From PALSA-505 sp035308365 (lineage in GTDB: Bacteria; Actinomycetota; Actinomycetes; Streptosporangiales; Streptosporangiaceae): a stretch of DNA of 64,000 nt. The notes below the pieces were generated by a model. It had not been told where the DNA came from and searched no databases. It saw only the letters and a list, made by a program, of their open reading frames with translations. This document shows positions 27,213 to 36,204 of this stretch, in pieces. The translations under genes and the position numbers were made by a program. Where the stretch lies: assembly GCA_035308365.1 (NCBI GenBank), contig DATGGU010000013.1, positions 1 to 64,000 of the forward strand, read 5' to 3'. Every line of letters starts with the position of its first letter. Position 1 is the first letter of the stretch.

Positions 27213-28952
27213 GTGACTGAATCAAGCTCCGCCACGGCGGCATTCCGCGAGGCCCGCGATCTCCTGCTCCGGTACCGCGAGGACTATACGACCGCGCGAG
27301 GGGAGTTCGGCTGGCCCCGGCTGGACCACTTCAACTGGGCACTGGACTGGTTCGATTGTCAAGCCGCCGAGCATCCGCGGCGTGACGCGCTGCGGATCGT
27401 CGCCGAAGACAGCGACATCAGGCTGAGCTACGCGGAACTCTCGGCGCGGTCGAACCAGGTGGCGAACTGGCTGCGCGGCCTCGGCGTCCGGCGGGGCGAC
27501 CGGGTGCTGGTCATGCTCGGCAACATCGCTCCGCTGTGGGAGGTCATCCTCGCGGCGATCAAGCTCGGGGCCGTGATCATTCCGGCGACGACCCTGCTCG
27601 GGGCCGCCGACATCGCCGACCGGATCGGCCGGGGCGAGGTCCGTCATGTGATCACCGAGTCGGCCCAGACACCCAAGTTCCGCGACGCCGCCGCCGGCAA
27701 CGGCTGGACGCCGGTGGCGGTCGGCGAGCCGGCCGGCGGCTGGCACCACTACGGCGACGCCGCCGGCTCACCTGCCGCGTTCACCCCCGACGGGGTGAGC
27801 GGCGCCGCCGACCCGTTGCTGCTCTACTTCACCTCCGGCACGACGGCCCAGCCCAAGCTGGTGGAGCACACCCACGCCTCCTACCCGGTCGGCCACCTGT
27901 CCACCATGTACTGGCTCGGCCTGCAGCCCGGCGACGTGCACCTCAACATCTCCTCCCCCGGCTGGGCCAAGCACGCCTGGTCGAACGTGTTCGCGCCGTG
28001 GAACGCCGGGGCCACCGCCTTCGTGCTCGGCCACGAGCGGTTCTCCGTGGCCGCCCTGTTCGAGGCGATCCCGGCCTGCGCCGTCAGCACGCTCTGCGCC
28101 CCGCCCACGGTCTGGCGCATGCTCATCCAGGCCGATCTCACCGGCTGTGACACGGCCAGCCTGCGCGAGTGCGTCTCGGCGGGCGAGCCGCTCAACCCTG
28201 AGGTGATCGAACAGGTCCGCCGGGCCTGGGGGATCACCGTCCGCGACGGGTACGGCCAGACCGAGACCACCGCCCAGATCGGCAACACTCCCGGCCAGCA
28301 GATCAGGCCGGGCTCCATGGGCCGCCCACTCCCCGGCTACACCATCACCCTGATCGACCCGGTCACCGGCACGCCGGCCACCGAAGGCGAGATCTGCATC
28401 CCCCTCGATCCCGCCGCCGGACGCCCGGCCGGCCTGATGGCCGGCTACCGGGGCGACCCGCAGCGCGCGGCCGAGGCCATGCACGACGGTTACTACCACA
28501 CCGGCGACGTCGCGACCACGGACCCCGACGGATACATCACCTATGTCGGCCGCACCGACGACGTCTTCAAGGCATCCGACTACCGGATCTCCCCCTTCGA
28601 GCTGGAAAGCGTGCTCATCGAGCACGAAGCGGTAGCCGAAGCCGCCGTCGTCCCCTCCCCGGACCCGGTCCGTCTGGCCGTCCCCAAGGCATACATAGCC
28701 CTCGCCACGGGCAGCCAGCCCTCCGCTGCGGTCGCCGAGTCCATCCTCGCCTTCGCCCGCGAACGGCTGGCCCCCTACAAACGCATCCGGCGCCTTGAAT
28801 TCGCCGACCTGCCCAAGACCATCTCCGGCAAGATCCGCCGCGTGCAGCTTCGCGACCAGGAGCACCACCGGCACACCGCGGTCGCTGAGACGAGCGAGAC
28901 CCGGGGCACAACAGAGTTCTGGGAAGAGGATTTTCCCAGGCTGAAGGGCTAA
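27213..28952 (+). CDS. AMP-dependent acyl-CoA synthetase
   Basis: 579-residue ANL-superfamily enzyme that activates a carboxylic acid via acyl-AMP to the CoA thioester. The P-loop-like motif is YFTSGTTAQPKLVEH (about 207-221), the aromatic motif is GYGQTETT, the hinge region is DGYITYVGRTDDVFKASDYR, and the catalytic lysine lies in PKTISGKIRR near the C-terminus. The 579-residue length and N-terminal FNWALDWFD segment resemble medium-chain (ACSM-type) synthetases. A GTG start is used. It converges on the ABC permease with a 7-bp gap. Acyl chain length is inferred, not proven. Confidence 0.93.
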   Translation: MTESSSATAAFREARDLLLRYREDYTTARGEFGWPRLDHFNWALDWFDCQAAEHPRRDALRIVAEDSDIRLSYAELSARSNQVANWLRGLGVRRGDRVLVMLGNIAPLWEVILAAIKLGAVIIPATTLLGAADIADRIGRGEVRHVITESAQTPKFRDAAAGNGWTPVAVGEPAGGWHHYGDAAGSPAAFTPDGVSGAADPLLLYFTSGTTAQPKLVEHTHASYPVGHLSTMYWLGLQPGDVHLNISSPGWAKHAWSNVFAPWNAGATAFVLGHERFSVAALFEAIPACAVSTLCAPPTVWRMLIQADLTGCDTASLRECVSAGEPLNPEVIEQVRRAWGITVRDGYGQTETTAQIGNTPGQQIRPGSMGRPLPGYTITLIDPVTGTPATEGEICIPLDPAAGRPAGLMAGYRGDPQRAAEAMHDGYYHTGDVATTDPDGYITYVGRTDDVFKASDYRISPFELESVLIEHEAVAEAAVVPSPDPVRLAVPKAYIALATGSQPSAAVAESILAFARERLAPYKRIRRLEFADLPKTISGKIRRVQLRDQEHHRHTAVAETSETRGTTEFWEEDFPRLKG

Positions 28953-28959
28953 TCGCCGG

Positions 28960-29868
28960 TCAGCTCGTAATGTCGCCGCTGGTGAACCGTGCCCAGGCGA
29001 CCGCCCCGAAGATGGCGATGTAGACCGCGAACGAGAGCAGGCCGTGCAGCAACGTGGTCGTGTCGATGGGGGTGCGGAGCAGGGAGTCGAACGAGTTCCA
29101 CCAATGGGTTGGCAGGTAGGGCTGGACGGAAGCGAACTGGGGGACGTTGTCGGCTACCTCGCTGGCCACGGTGAGCACCGCCACGGCCGCGATGGCGCCG
29201 ATCGCGTGCTCGGTGAACGTGGAGATGGCCATGCCGACCGCGGCCAGGGCGGCCATGGCGGCGCTCACGTACAGCGCCACAAGCAGCACCCGGAGCAGCC
29301 CCGCGGCCAGTGAGACCGTGGTGCCGGACAGCAGGGTGACCGGCCCGACCGGGAACAGGATGGCCCCCATGATCAGCGATACGGCCGTGATCACCGTCGT
29401 GGCGCACAGGCCGAAGGTGACCACGGTCAGGTACTTGATGCCGAGCAGCCTGGTCCGTCCGGCGGGGACCGCCAGCAGGTAGCGCAGCGTGCCGTAGCCC
29501 GCCTCACCGGCTATCGAATCGCCGGCCGGGACCGCCACGACGAGCGGCAGCACCAGGGTCAGCATCACGGTGAGGGCGAGGAAGGCGAGGAAGACCCCGT
29601 TGCCCGCGACCTGGTCGAGGAAGGGCGGGCCGCCTCCGTTGCCGCCGGGGCCGCCGCCGCCATTGGGCGGTGGGGCGGCCAGCCGCAGGGCGATGCCGGT
29701 CATGACCGGGATAAGGCCGGCCACGGCCAGCAGCGCCAGGTTGCGGCGACGGCAGAAGACCAGGCGGAACTCCGAGCGGAGCAGGCGCAGCCAGGCCCTG
29801 GCGGGCGATGGGGCGGTGCCGGTCACCGGCGCCGCGGCCGGGACGGTGGTGAGGTCAGCCGTCGACAT
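28960..29868 (-). CDS. ABC-2 type transporter permease
   Basis: 302-residue permease with about six helices. A basic cytoplasmic N-terminus is followed by helix 1 (about 44-62) and a Gly/Pro-rich extracellular loop (PPPNGGGGPGGNGGGPP), as in ABC-2 permeases of the BcrB/NatB type. Its ATG at 29868 lies 14 bp inside the ATPase gene, so the two are translationally coupled. The frame extends further upstream only in overlap with the ATPase and is not believed. It is the last gene of a LolA-like/ATPase/permease operon. Confidence 0.88.
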   Translation of the reverse strand: MSTADLTTVPAAAPVTGTAPSPARAWLRLLRSEFRLVFCRRRNLALLAVAGLIPVMTGIALRLAAPPPNGGGGPGGNGGGPPFLDQVAGNGVFLAFLALTVMLTLVLPLVVAVPAGDSIAGEAGYGTLRYLLAVPAGRTRLLGIKYLTVVTFGLCATTVITAVSLIMGAILFPVGPVTLLSGTTVSLAAGLLRVLLVALYVSAAMAALAAVGMAISTFTEHAIGAIAAVAVLTVASEVADNVPQFASVQPYLPTHWWNSFDSLLRTPIDTTTLLHGLLSFAVYIAIFGAVAWARFTSGDITS

Positions 29869-30853
29869 CGAAACCCTCCCCGGTGAGGCCGACGAACAGA
29901 TCTTCGAGGCTCGGCCGGACGACGGCCAGGCCGCGGACCGGGACGCCGGCGTGGACGAGTTCGGCGCAGGCCCGCTCGGGCGCGACGTCGCCCAGGACGG
30001 CGGACAGCCCGTCGTCTGCGATCTGGGTGTCGGCCAGGCCGATCTTGGCGAAGACATCGGCCGCGGACTGCGGATCCGGGGTTTCCACCCGGACCCGGGC
30101 GGCGCCGGTGTGGCGCAGTTCGTCCAGGGAGCCCTGGAAGACGAGCTTGCCGGTGCGCATGACGCCGACGTGCGTGCAGATCTGCTCGACCTCGGCGAGC
30201 AGGTGCGAGGAAACGAAGACCGTGGTGCCGTCGGAGGCGATCTCCCGGATCAGGTTGCGGACCTCGCGGGTGCCCTGCGGGTCCAGGCCGTTGGTGGGCT
30301 CGTCCAGGATGATCAGTTCGCGCGGCTTGAGCAGGCTGGCGGCGATGGCCAGCCGCTGCTTCATGCCGAGCGAGTAGATCCGGTAGCGCTTCCTGGCCGC
30401 GGCCAGCAGGCCCACCTTGTCCAGGGCGGCCTCGATCCGTTGCGCAGCGGTACGCGGGTCGGCGGTCCGGTCGGCGGCATCGCAGCGGGCCAGGTTCTGC
30501 TGGCCGTTCAGGAAGGGATAGAAGGCCGGGCCCTCGATCAGCGAGCCGACCCTGGGCAGGACCGCGATCGCGCTGCCGGGCATGGGTGCGCCGAGCAGTT
30601 CGTGACTGCCGCTGGTCGGGAAGGCCAGGCCGAGCAGCATCCGGATCGTGGTCGTCTTGCCGGAGCCGTTCGGGCCGAGGAAGCCATAGACGCTGCCACG
30701 GGGGACCCGCAGGTCGATGCTGTCCACGGCGAGCTGGCCGTTGCGGAACCGCTTGGTGAGCGCGGACGACGTAATCGCGGGGCTGGCCGGCCCATCAGCC
30801 GGGCCGGCCAGCTCCGCGATGTGTTCCGTCGCCGTTATCGGCGTTGTGGTCAT
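29855..30853 (-). CDS. ABC transporter ATP-binding protein (BcrA-like)
   Basis: 332-residue ABC ATPase. Walker A is GPNGSGKTT (about residues 61-69), the signature is the variant YSLGMKQRLAIA, Walker B is LIILDEPTNGLDP, and the H-loop is SSHLLAEVEQ, all typical of the bacitracin-resistance BcrA/NatA group. Its start overlaps the stop of the LolA-like gene (ATGA), and its end overlaps the permease start. Three coupled genes in this order suggest that the exporter works with the surface lipoprotein-like factor. Confidence 0.93.
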   Translation of the reverse strand: MTTTPITATEHIAELAGPADGPASPAITSSALTKRFRNGQLAVDSIDLRVPRGSVYGFLGPNGSGKTTTIRMLLGLAFPTSGSHELLGAPMPGSAIAVLPRVGSLIEGPAFYPFLNGQQNLARCDAADRTADPRTAAQRIEAALDKVGLLAAARKRYRIYSLGMKQRLAIAASLLKPRELIILDEPTNGLDPQGTREVRNLIREIASDGTTVFVSSHLLAEVEQICTHVGVMRTGKLVFQGSLDELRHTGAARVRVETPDPQSAADVFAKIGLADTQIADDGLSAVLGDVAPERACAELVHAGVPVRGLAVVRPSLEDLFVGLTGEGFDVDG

Positions 30854-32103
30854 TTGACGTGAGCCGCCGCTTGGTAGAGGACCGAGGGGGTGACGGCACC
30901 GAGGAAGACCCGGCCGTCGCTGGTCATCAGCACGGACAGCAGGCTGGTGTGCAGCAGCTCACCACTGCCCCACGAGCCGTGCACCTTCTTGCCCGCCTGC
31001 ATCAGGATGCCGAACATGCCGGCCATGTCCAGCCCGCCCGGGCCGGCGCCGGGCGTGCCCGCCGCGGCCTGAGCCGCCCGCGCCGCTGCCGGGGCCGCCT
31101 GCGACGACGATCCAGCCGGGATCAGCTGCGACTGCGGGGCGTGACCGGAAATCATGTCCGAGCGGCCGGAACGACCGGACATTCCGCCCAGGGCCGCGGA
31201 GAGTTCCGAGGCCGGCAGCTCGAAAACGGTCAGCCAGCTGGTGCCGTACGTGGTGGGCTGAGCCTTGCTGGTCACCTGCTGGGCCGGCTCGTTTGCCTGG
31301 CCCATCGTCTCCGTGCTCACCTTGGCACCGGGTGGCGGCGTGAAGTCGAAGTTCGCCGCGGCGGGCCGCACGAACGAGATCGACTGGAAGCCCACCTGGA
31401 ACGCCGGGCTGACCGCGTGCCTGGGGAAGATCTGCACCCGCAGCGGCACGTGATGGGTGGCATCGATCGCGATGCGCACCGAGCCGATGAGCGACTCGGA
31501 GCTCTTGGGCGCGAGGACCAGCTGATAGGCAGGCTGGCCGGCGACCGTGATGTTGGTCTGGGTGGTCACCTTGGTGGTCGGGCCGACCGCGGCGATGGCC
31601 TGCTGGGCGGCCTGCTGCGGGGTCAGCGAGACCGCCGAGGGCAGCTCGGCCTGCTTCTTGGCGTCCTGGCCCCCGCGCAGCAGGACATGGGTGACCGAGT
31701 TCGTCGTACTCTGCCAGTACCATGCCGACTCGCCGTTGATGATCACGTCGCTCTCGGTCAGCCTGTCCGGCACCGCGAGCCGCACGTGATTGGGGCCGGA
31801 GTACCAGATCTTGACGGTGTGGTTGCCGGAGAGCAGCGACGTGAGCGACGTCGCGTAGTCCTGGCCCGGAAGCTGGGGCAGGCCGAGCGCCGCGTTCTCG
31901 ACGACGGTGCCGGTGAACGGCGGCAGCGACCCGGTGCGCCCACTGACCGCGGCGAGCAACTGGGCGGCCGTGCGGGCCGGCAGGACCGGGCTGGCCTGCG
32001 CACTGGGTACCAGCACCCCGGCTATGACCGCGCCGGTGACGGCCAGCGCCCCGGCCGGCACCGCCCACCGTGCGCGGCGGGAAAACTTCGGAATATGAAC
32101 CAT
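30850..32103 (-). CDS. LolA-like outer-membrane-lipoprotein-carrier fold protein, membrane-anchored
   Basis: 417-residue exported protein. A single N-terminal hydrophobic segment (about 12-36, WAVPAGALAVTGAVIAGVLVP) acts as signal or anchor. The region at about 45-270 resembles the LolA/LppX beta-barrel: LPPFTGTVVEN, VKIWYSGPNHVRLAV, INGESAWYWQSTTNSV and AGQPAYQLVLAPKSS. Such folds bind lipids or lipoproteins; in actinomycetes they occur as DUF2092-type or LppX-like proteins. A Gly/Ala-rich linker and a GxGELLHTSLLSVLMTSDGRVFLGAV segment form the C-terminus. The stop overlaps the ATPase start. A lipid shuttle for the exporter is an inference from gene order. Confidence 0.78.
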   Translation of the reverse strand: MVHIPKFSRRARWAVPAGALAVTGAVIAGVLVPSAQASPVLPARTAAQLLAAVSGRTGSLPPFTGTVVENAALGLPQLPGQDYATSLTSLLSGNHTVKIWYSGPNHVRLAVPDRLTESDVIINGESAWYWQSTTNSVTHVLLRGGQDAKKQAELPSAVSLTPQQAAQQAIAAVGPTTKVTTQTNITVAGQPAYQLVLAPKSSESLIGSVRIAIDATHHVPLRVQIFPRHAVSPAFQVGFQSISFVRPAAANFDFTPPPGAKVSTETMGQANEPAQQVTSKAQPTTYGTSWLTVFELPASELSAALGGMSGRSGRSDMISGHAPQSQLIPAGSSSQAAPAAARAAQAAAGTPGAGPGGLDMAGMFGILMQAGKKVHGSWGSGELLHTSLLSVLMTSDGRVFLGAVTPSVLYQAAAHVK

Positions 32104-32200
32104 GACACCTCACCCGTCGTCAAGCCTATGCCTGAAACATGAGTTCCTCTTCGACGGTTCCGAGTCTGCCTAACGGCGGCTGAGCTGACCCTGTGGAGAG

Positions 32201-32216
32201 CTGAGAGCGCTCTCAG
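32201..32216. promoter_or_regulatory. LacI-type palindrome upstream of the LolA-like and response-regulator genes
   Basis: Perfect 16-bp palindrome CTGAGAGCGCTCTCAG. Its core differs at two positions from TGGGAGCGCTCCCA, the known CebR-type LacI-family operator. It lies between the divergent LolA-like and response-regulator genes. No LacI gene is in the window. Confidence 0.55.
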
Positions 32217-32376
32217 CGTTGTCTAATGACCCTTTTGGGACACTGGGTTCCTTGCAGACCGTCGCAGGTCAGGCCTGGTTGCATGATCGTTTTGTGGTTC
32301 AGGGGCGTCCGTTGAATGCGGTGTGGGCCACACTGGTTGGGCAGGCCGGACACATGTTGAGAGGAAGCCGGGGATC

Positions 32377-33054
32377 ATGCGGGTGCTCGTGGTGGAGGAC
32401 GAACAGCGGCTGGCGGCCGCGGTCCGGGTCGGGCTGCAGGCCGAAGGGTTCGCCGTCGATCTCGCCCATACCGGCCCGGACGGGCTGCACCTGGCCCGGG
32501 AGGGCGGCTATGACGCGGTGGTGCTGGACGTCATGCTGCCCGGCCTTTCCGGCTACAAGATCTGCGAGCGGCTGCGGGCCGACGGCAACTGGGTGCCCAT
32601 CCTCATCCTGTCGGCCAAGGACGGCGAGTACGACCAGGCGGACGGGCTTGACCTCGGCGCCGACGACTACCTCACCAAGCCGTTCTCCTACGTCGTGCTC
32701 GCGGCCAGGCTGCGTGCCCTGCTGCGCCGGGGCGCGGCGCCGCGGCCCGCCGTGCTGCAGGCGGGCGACCTGTCGCTGGATCCGGCCAGCCGGCAGGTAC
32801 GCCGGGGCGACACCTGCATTGAGCTGACGCCGCGCGAGTTCGCGCTGCTCGAGTACCTGATGCGGCGGGCCGGCCAGGTGGTGCCCAAGACCGAGATCCT
32901 GGAGCACGTGTGGGACGCCTACGACGCCGCCGAACTCAACGTCGTCGAGGTGTACGCCGGCTACCTGCGGCGCAAGATCGACACGCCGTTCGGCCGCGGC
33001 GCGCTGCAGACGGTGCGCGGCGCCGGCTACCGGCTGGCCAGCGATGGCGGCTGA
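32377..33054 (+). CDS. OmpR/PhoB-family response regulator
   Basis: 225-residue two-component regulator. The receiver domain has the acidic pair in VVEDEQ (E7, D8), phosphoacceptor D51 in VVLDVMLPG and the switch lysine in LTKPF, followed by a winged-helix DNA-binding domain (about 125-222, ELTPREFALLEYLMRRAG and LRRKIDTPFG). The ATG at 32377 is chosen because it starts the receiver domain exactly. It overlaps the sensor kinase gene by 11 bp and is divergent from the LolA-like/ABC operon, which it may control. Confidence 0.94.
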   Translation: MRVLVVEDEQRLAAAVRVGLQAEGFAVDLAHTGPDGLHLAREGGYDAVVLDVMLPGLSGYKICERLRADGNWVPILILSAKDGEYDQADGLDLGADDYLTKPFSYVVLAARLRALLRRGAAPRPAVLQAGDLSLDPASRQVRRGDTCIELTPREFALLEYLMRRAGQVVPKTEILEHVWDAYDAAELNVVEVYAGYLRRKIDTPFGRGALQTVRGAGYRLASDGG

Positions 33055-34687
33055 CCCTGCTCTGGGCATGCCAGCCGCCCAGCGCGCGACCACCGATCCG
33101 GCCCCGGGCCCGGCGGCCGCGCAGCGCACGGCCGCCGCACCGGACATCGTGCCCGGCCTGGCCGGGCCTGGAGCGCGGCGAGGGCATCTCCCCGGCTCCT
33201 GGTGGCGGCGGCGCGGGCTGCGCGCCAGGCTGACCCTGGGGGTGTCCGCCGGGCTCGCGGTGGCCTTCACGGCCGCCGCGCTGCTGTCGTTCAACGCCCT
33301 GCGGGTGTCGCTGACCCGTGGCCTGGACGACACGGCCAGGCAGGGTGCCCGCGAGGTGGCCGCCCTGGCCAATGCCGGCCGCCTGCCCGACCCGGTGCCG
33401 GCCCCGGAGGACGGCTCGCTGACCATCCAGGTGCTGGATGCACAGGGCCGGATCATCGCCGCCTCGCCCACCGCCGACCGGCTGGTCCCGCTGATCCCGC
33501 TGTTCATGGCGAAATCGATCGCAGCCAGCGGCCGGGGGATGTCCATGGCGGGTGGGCCGATGGACATCGCGTTTCCGTTGCGGGTGGTCGCGGTGCCCAT
33601 CCAGGGCGACGGTGTGGTGATCGCGGCTACCTCCTACGCGCAGGTCAGCAACAGCCTGACCGCCATCGGCTGGATCACGGCCATCGGGACTCCGCTGGTG
33701 TTCCTGATGTTCGTGCTGCTCACCTGGCTGGTGACCGGCGCCGCGCTGCGGCCGATCGAGGAACTCAGGCGCGGCGCCCAGGAGATCACCGGGGCGGCCA
33801 TCGCGCGCGGCCGGGCGCTGCCGATGCCCGAGGCCAAAGACGAGGTGCACAGACTGGCCGTGACGCTGAACGACATGCTGGCCAGGCTGGAGGCGGCCCA
33901 GCAGCGTCAGCGCGGCTTCGTCTGCGACGCCGCGCACGAGCTGCGCAGCCCGATCGCCAGCATCCGGACACAGCTCGAGGTCGCGGTGGACCATCCGGAC
34001 GCGGTGAACTGGCGGCAGACGGCGGGCGGCGTGCTCGCCGACACGCTCCGGCTGGCCCGGCTGGCCGAGGATCTGCTCGCCCTGGCCAGGCTGGACGAGC
34101 GGGCCGACCGGCCCGACCATGGCCAGCCCGTGGACCTGGCCGGGCTGGCCGCCGCGGTGGCGCAGCGCTACGGCGAGGCGCGGGTACCGGTGACCATACA
34201 TCCCTTGCCGGAACCACACCCGGTGGCAGGATCGCTGAACGGCTGCGTCGTTGTCGGTGACGCTGGCGGGCTGGACCGGATGCTGGTGAACCTGATCGAC
34301 AACGCGGTCCGGTACGCCCACAGCCGGGTGAGCGTGACGGCCAGGGCGGACGGGCCCTGGGTGGTGCTGTCGGTCAGCGACGACGGGCCGGGCATCCCCG
34401 AGGCGGACGCAGAGCGGGTGTTCGGCAGGTTCACCAGGCTGGACGACGCGCGCAGCCGCGACACCGACCAGGCGGGTTCCGGGCTCGGCCTGGCGATCGT
34501 GCGCGCCACCGCCACCGCACACGGCGGGACGGTGTGGCTGGAGGACGCCGGGCCAGGCCTGCGGGCCGTGGTACGGCTACCAGCGGCCCCACGGCAGCAG
34601 GGCGGTGACCGCGATGACGGCGAACAGCAGGGTCAGGTAGGCGATGGACAGGTGGAACAGCCGCATCGGAGCCGGAGCGATCGCTGA
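33044..34687 (+). CDS. Two-component sensor histidine kinase
   Basis: 547-residue membrane histidine kinase. Helix 1 is at about 68-88 and helix 2 at about 208-230, with an extracellular sensor of about 120 residues between. A HAMP region (RPIEELRRGAQEIT) precedes the dimerisation box DAAHELRSPIASI with phosphoacceptor H298. The ATPase domain has LDRMLVNLIDNAVRYA (N box), DDGPGIPEADAERVF (G1) and GSGLGLAIV (G2). After the usual end near RAVVRLP, about 35 extra hydrophilic residues are read through the antisense of the convergent ctaB 3' end, a 111-bp overlap. It pairs with the overlapping response regulator. Confidence 0.93.
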   Translation: MAADPALGMPAAQRATTDPAPGPAAAQRTAAAPDIVPGLAGPGARRGHLPGSWWRRRGLRARLTLGVSAGLAVAFTAAALLSFNALRVSLTRGLDDTARQGAREVAALANAGRLPDPVPAPEDGSLTIQVLDAQGRIIAASPTADRLVPLIPLFMAKSIAASGRGMSMAGGPMDIAFPLRVVAVPIQGDGVVIAATSYAQVSNSLTAIGWITAIGTPLVFLMFVLLTWLVTGAALRPIEELRRGAQEITGAAIARGRALPMPEAKDEVHRLAVTLNDMLARLEAAQQRQRGFVCDAAHELRSPIASIRTQLEVAVDHPDAVNWRQTAGGVLADTLRLARLAEDLLALARLDERADRPDHGQPVDLAGLAAAVAQRYGEARVPVTIHPLPEPHPVAGSLNGCVVVGDAGGLDRMLVNLIDNAVRYAHSRVSVTARADGPWVVLSVSDDGPGIPEADAERVFGRFTRLDDARSRDTDQAGSGLGLAIVRATATAHGGTVWLEDAGPGLRAVVRLPAAPRQQGGDRDDGEQQGQVGDGQVEQPHRSRSDR

Positions 34688-35566
34688 ACTGCCCTCGGGT
34701 GGATGGCCGGTGGCCGCTATCCGGGCCCGCAGGCGGTGTGCCTCGGCCACGAACCAGCCGCCCAGCGCGGCCGCGCAGACGGCGTAGATCCAGCCGGCCG
34801 CGGGGGCGAGCGCGAGCGTGGCCACCACCATCGCGCAGGAGTAGCCGAGGATCTTACGTGCGACCACCTGCGGCGTCGCCACCACCGGCAGCATGGGCAC
34901 GCTGGCCGCCGCGTAGTCGTCCCTGAACCGCATCGCCAGCGCCCAGAAGTGCGGCGGGGTCCACAAGAAGATGATCGCGAACAGGGCGGCGGCCGGCCAG
35001 GCCACGGTGCCGGTGACAGCCGCCCAGCCCACCAGCACCGGGAAGCAGCCGGCCGCGCCGCCGATCACGATGTTGGCGGCGGTGCGCCGCTTCAGCCCGA
35101 GCGTGTAGACGAAGACGTAGAACACGATCGCCCCGGCGGCCAGGGACGCGGCCAGCCAGTTCACCACCAGCCCGAGAAGCAGCGTGGCGGCCACGCCCAG
35201 CGTGATCCCCGAGGCCAGGGCCTCGTTCGGCTTGATGGTGCCCGGTCCGGAGGCGGCGGCCAGCGGACGGTGCGCGGTGCGCCGCATCACCGCGTCGATG
35301 TCCCGGTCCAGGTAGCAGTTCAGCGTGTTCGCGCTGCCCGCCGCGAACGCACCGCCGATCAGGGTGACGAAGAACACCTTGAGCGAGGGCAGGCCCCGGT
35401 GCGCGAGCAGCATGGTGGGGATGGTGGTGACCAGCAGAAGTTCGATGATCCGCGGCTTGGTGAGCTGGAAGGCCGCCCGCGCCACCGTGGACGGCCGCCG
35501 CCGGCCGGGAGGCGAGCCCGGCGGGGCTGTCACGGCGGACGCGGGCAGTGCGGCGGCAGACGTCAC
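34577..35566 (-). CDS. ctaB: Heme O synthase (protoheme IX farnesyltransferase)
   Basis: 329-residue polytopic UbiA-family prenyltransferase that farnesylates protoheme to heme O for the terminal oxidase. Diagnostic motifs are LTKPRI (about 36-41), NxxxDxxID in NTLNCYLDRDIDAVMRRTAHRPL (about 79-101), and the second Asp-rich region around TPPHFWALAMRFRDDYAAA. About eight to nine membrane helices are visible. It is last in a run of minus-strand oxidase genes and overlaps the preceding 120-residue membrane-protein gene by 4 bp. Its 3' end overlaps the convergent histidine kinase gene. No ctaA (heme A synthase) is present here. Confidence 0.96.
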   Translation of the reverse strand: MTSAAALPASAVTAPPGSPPGRRRPSTVARAAFQLTKPRIIELLLVTTIPTMLLAHRGLPSLKVFFVTLIGGAFAAGSANTLNCYLDRDIDAVMRRTAHRPLAAASGPGTIKPNEALASGITLGVAATLLLGLVVNWLAASLAAGAIVFYVFVYTLGLKRRTAANIVIGGAAGCFPVLVGWAAVTGTVAWPAAALFAIIFLWTPPHFWALAMRFRDDYAAASVPMLPVVATPQVVARKILGYSCAMVVATLALAPAAGWIYAVCAAALGGWFVAEAHRLRARIAATGHPPEGSSAIAPAPMRLFHLSIAYLTLLFAVIAVTALLPWGRW

Positions 35567-35925
35567 TCGGCAGCCTCCGGCCCGGCCTCGTGAGCGCCTG
35601 GGCGGTCCCCGGAGTCCTGACCGGCGGGGCTCTCATCGGCCACCGCTACCCCGGCGGCCGGCTCGTGCGGGAGCGGGCCGGCACCCCCTCCCGACTCGGT
35701 GGTCAGCCCGGCCGCGGCCGCCAGGGAGCGCGCCGTGCCGGCATCGGGCTGCGCCGCCTGCGCCGGGGCGAGCAGACGGTGCCCCGGGACCTGGTGCGGC
35801 CGGGTGAACAGCAGGTACAGAACCGTGGCTGCGGCAATGAACAAGAGCATCGGCATGGCGAACGTCAGGATAGACCCACTCAGGCTCCAGCCTGAGGCCG
35901 CCGTCGCATGAATCAGTCCAGGCAT
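35563..35925 (-). CDS. Small single-span membrane protein of the oxidase cluster
   Basis: 120-residue protein with a hydrophobic helix (about 17-40, ILTFAMPMLLFIAAATVLYLLF) followed by a basic stretch and a long Ala/Gly/Glu-rich hydrophilic tail. Its stop overlaps the ctaB start by 4 bp and it follows subunit III on the same strand, so a role in oxidase assembly or as a small accessory subunit is plausible. It does not resemble the usual four-helix actinobacterial subunit IV (CtaF). No known family was recognised. Confidence 0.75.
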   Translation of the reverse strand: MPGLIHATAASGWSLSGSILTFAMPMLLFIAAATVLYLLFTRPHQVPGHRLLAPAQAAQPDAGTARSLAAAAGLTTESGGGAGPLPHEPAAGVAVADESPAGQDSGDRPGAHEAGPEAAE

Positions 35926-36204
35926 CCCTGCCTCCTTGGAATATCATTCAAAACACCTAAGTGATCTTGCCGTCGGCGGCTTCTGACCAGCGGTAACATC
36001 CAACCTCCGGGACGTTCTGAATAATATTCCCCATGCGCTGATCACTTTAGTGCCCGGCCGGTCCGGCCGGGGCGGAGGCGGCGCAGGCCGGTGAGGTGAA
36101 CCATGGCGACCACGAAACACCCGGCCAGCACGGCCGGGCTGGCCGGCCGGTGCGCTGTGATCGTCGTCATGTCGGGATCATCATGTGTGGGCTGGCAGCG
36201 GCCG
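35926..36204. promoter_or_regulatory. Intergenic region before the small-membrane-protein/ctaB genes, with paired GAAT-N3-ATTC sites
   Basis: GAATATCATTC (35939-35949) and GAATAATATTC (36019-36029) share the palindromic form GAAT-N3-ATTC and lie 80 bp apart. AAGTGATC (35959-35966) is mirrored by GATCACTT (36040-36047). The nested arrangement and A+T-rich context suggest an internal promoter with operators. Nothing else is seen; the short frame around 36096-36308 lacks gene character. Confidence 0.45.
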
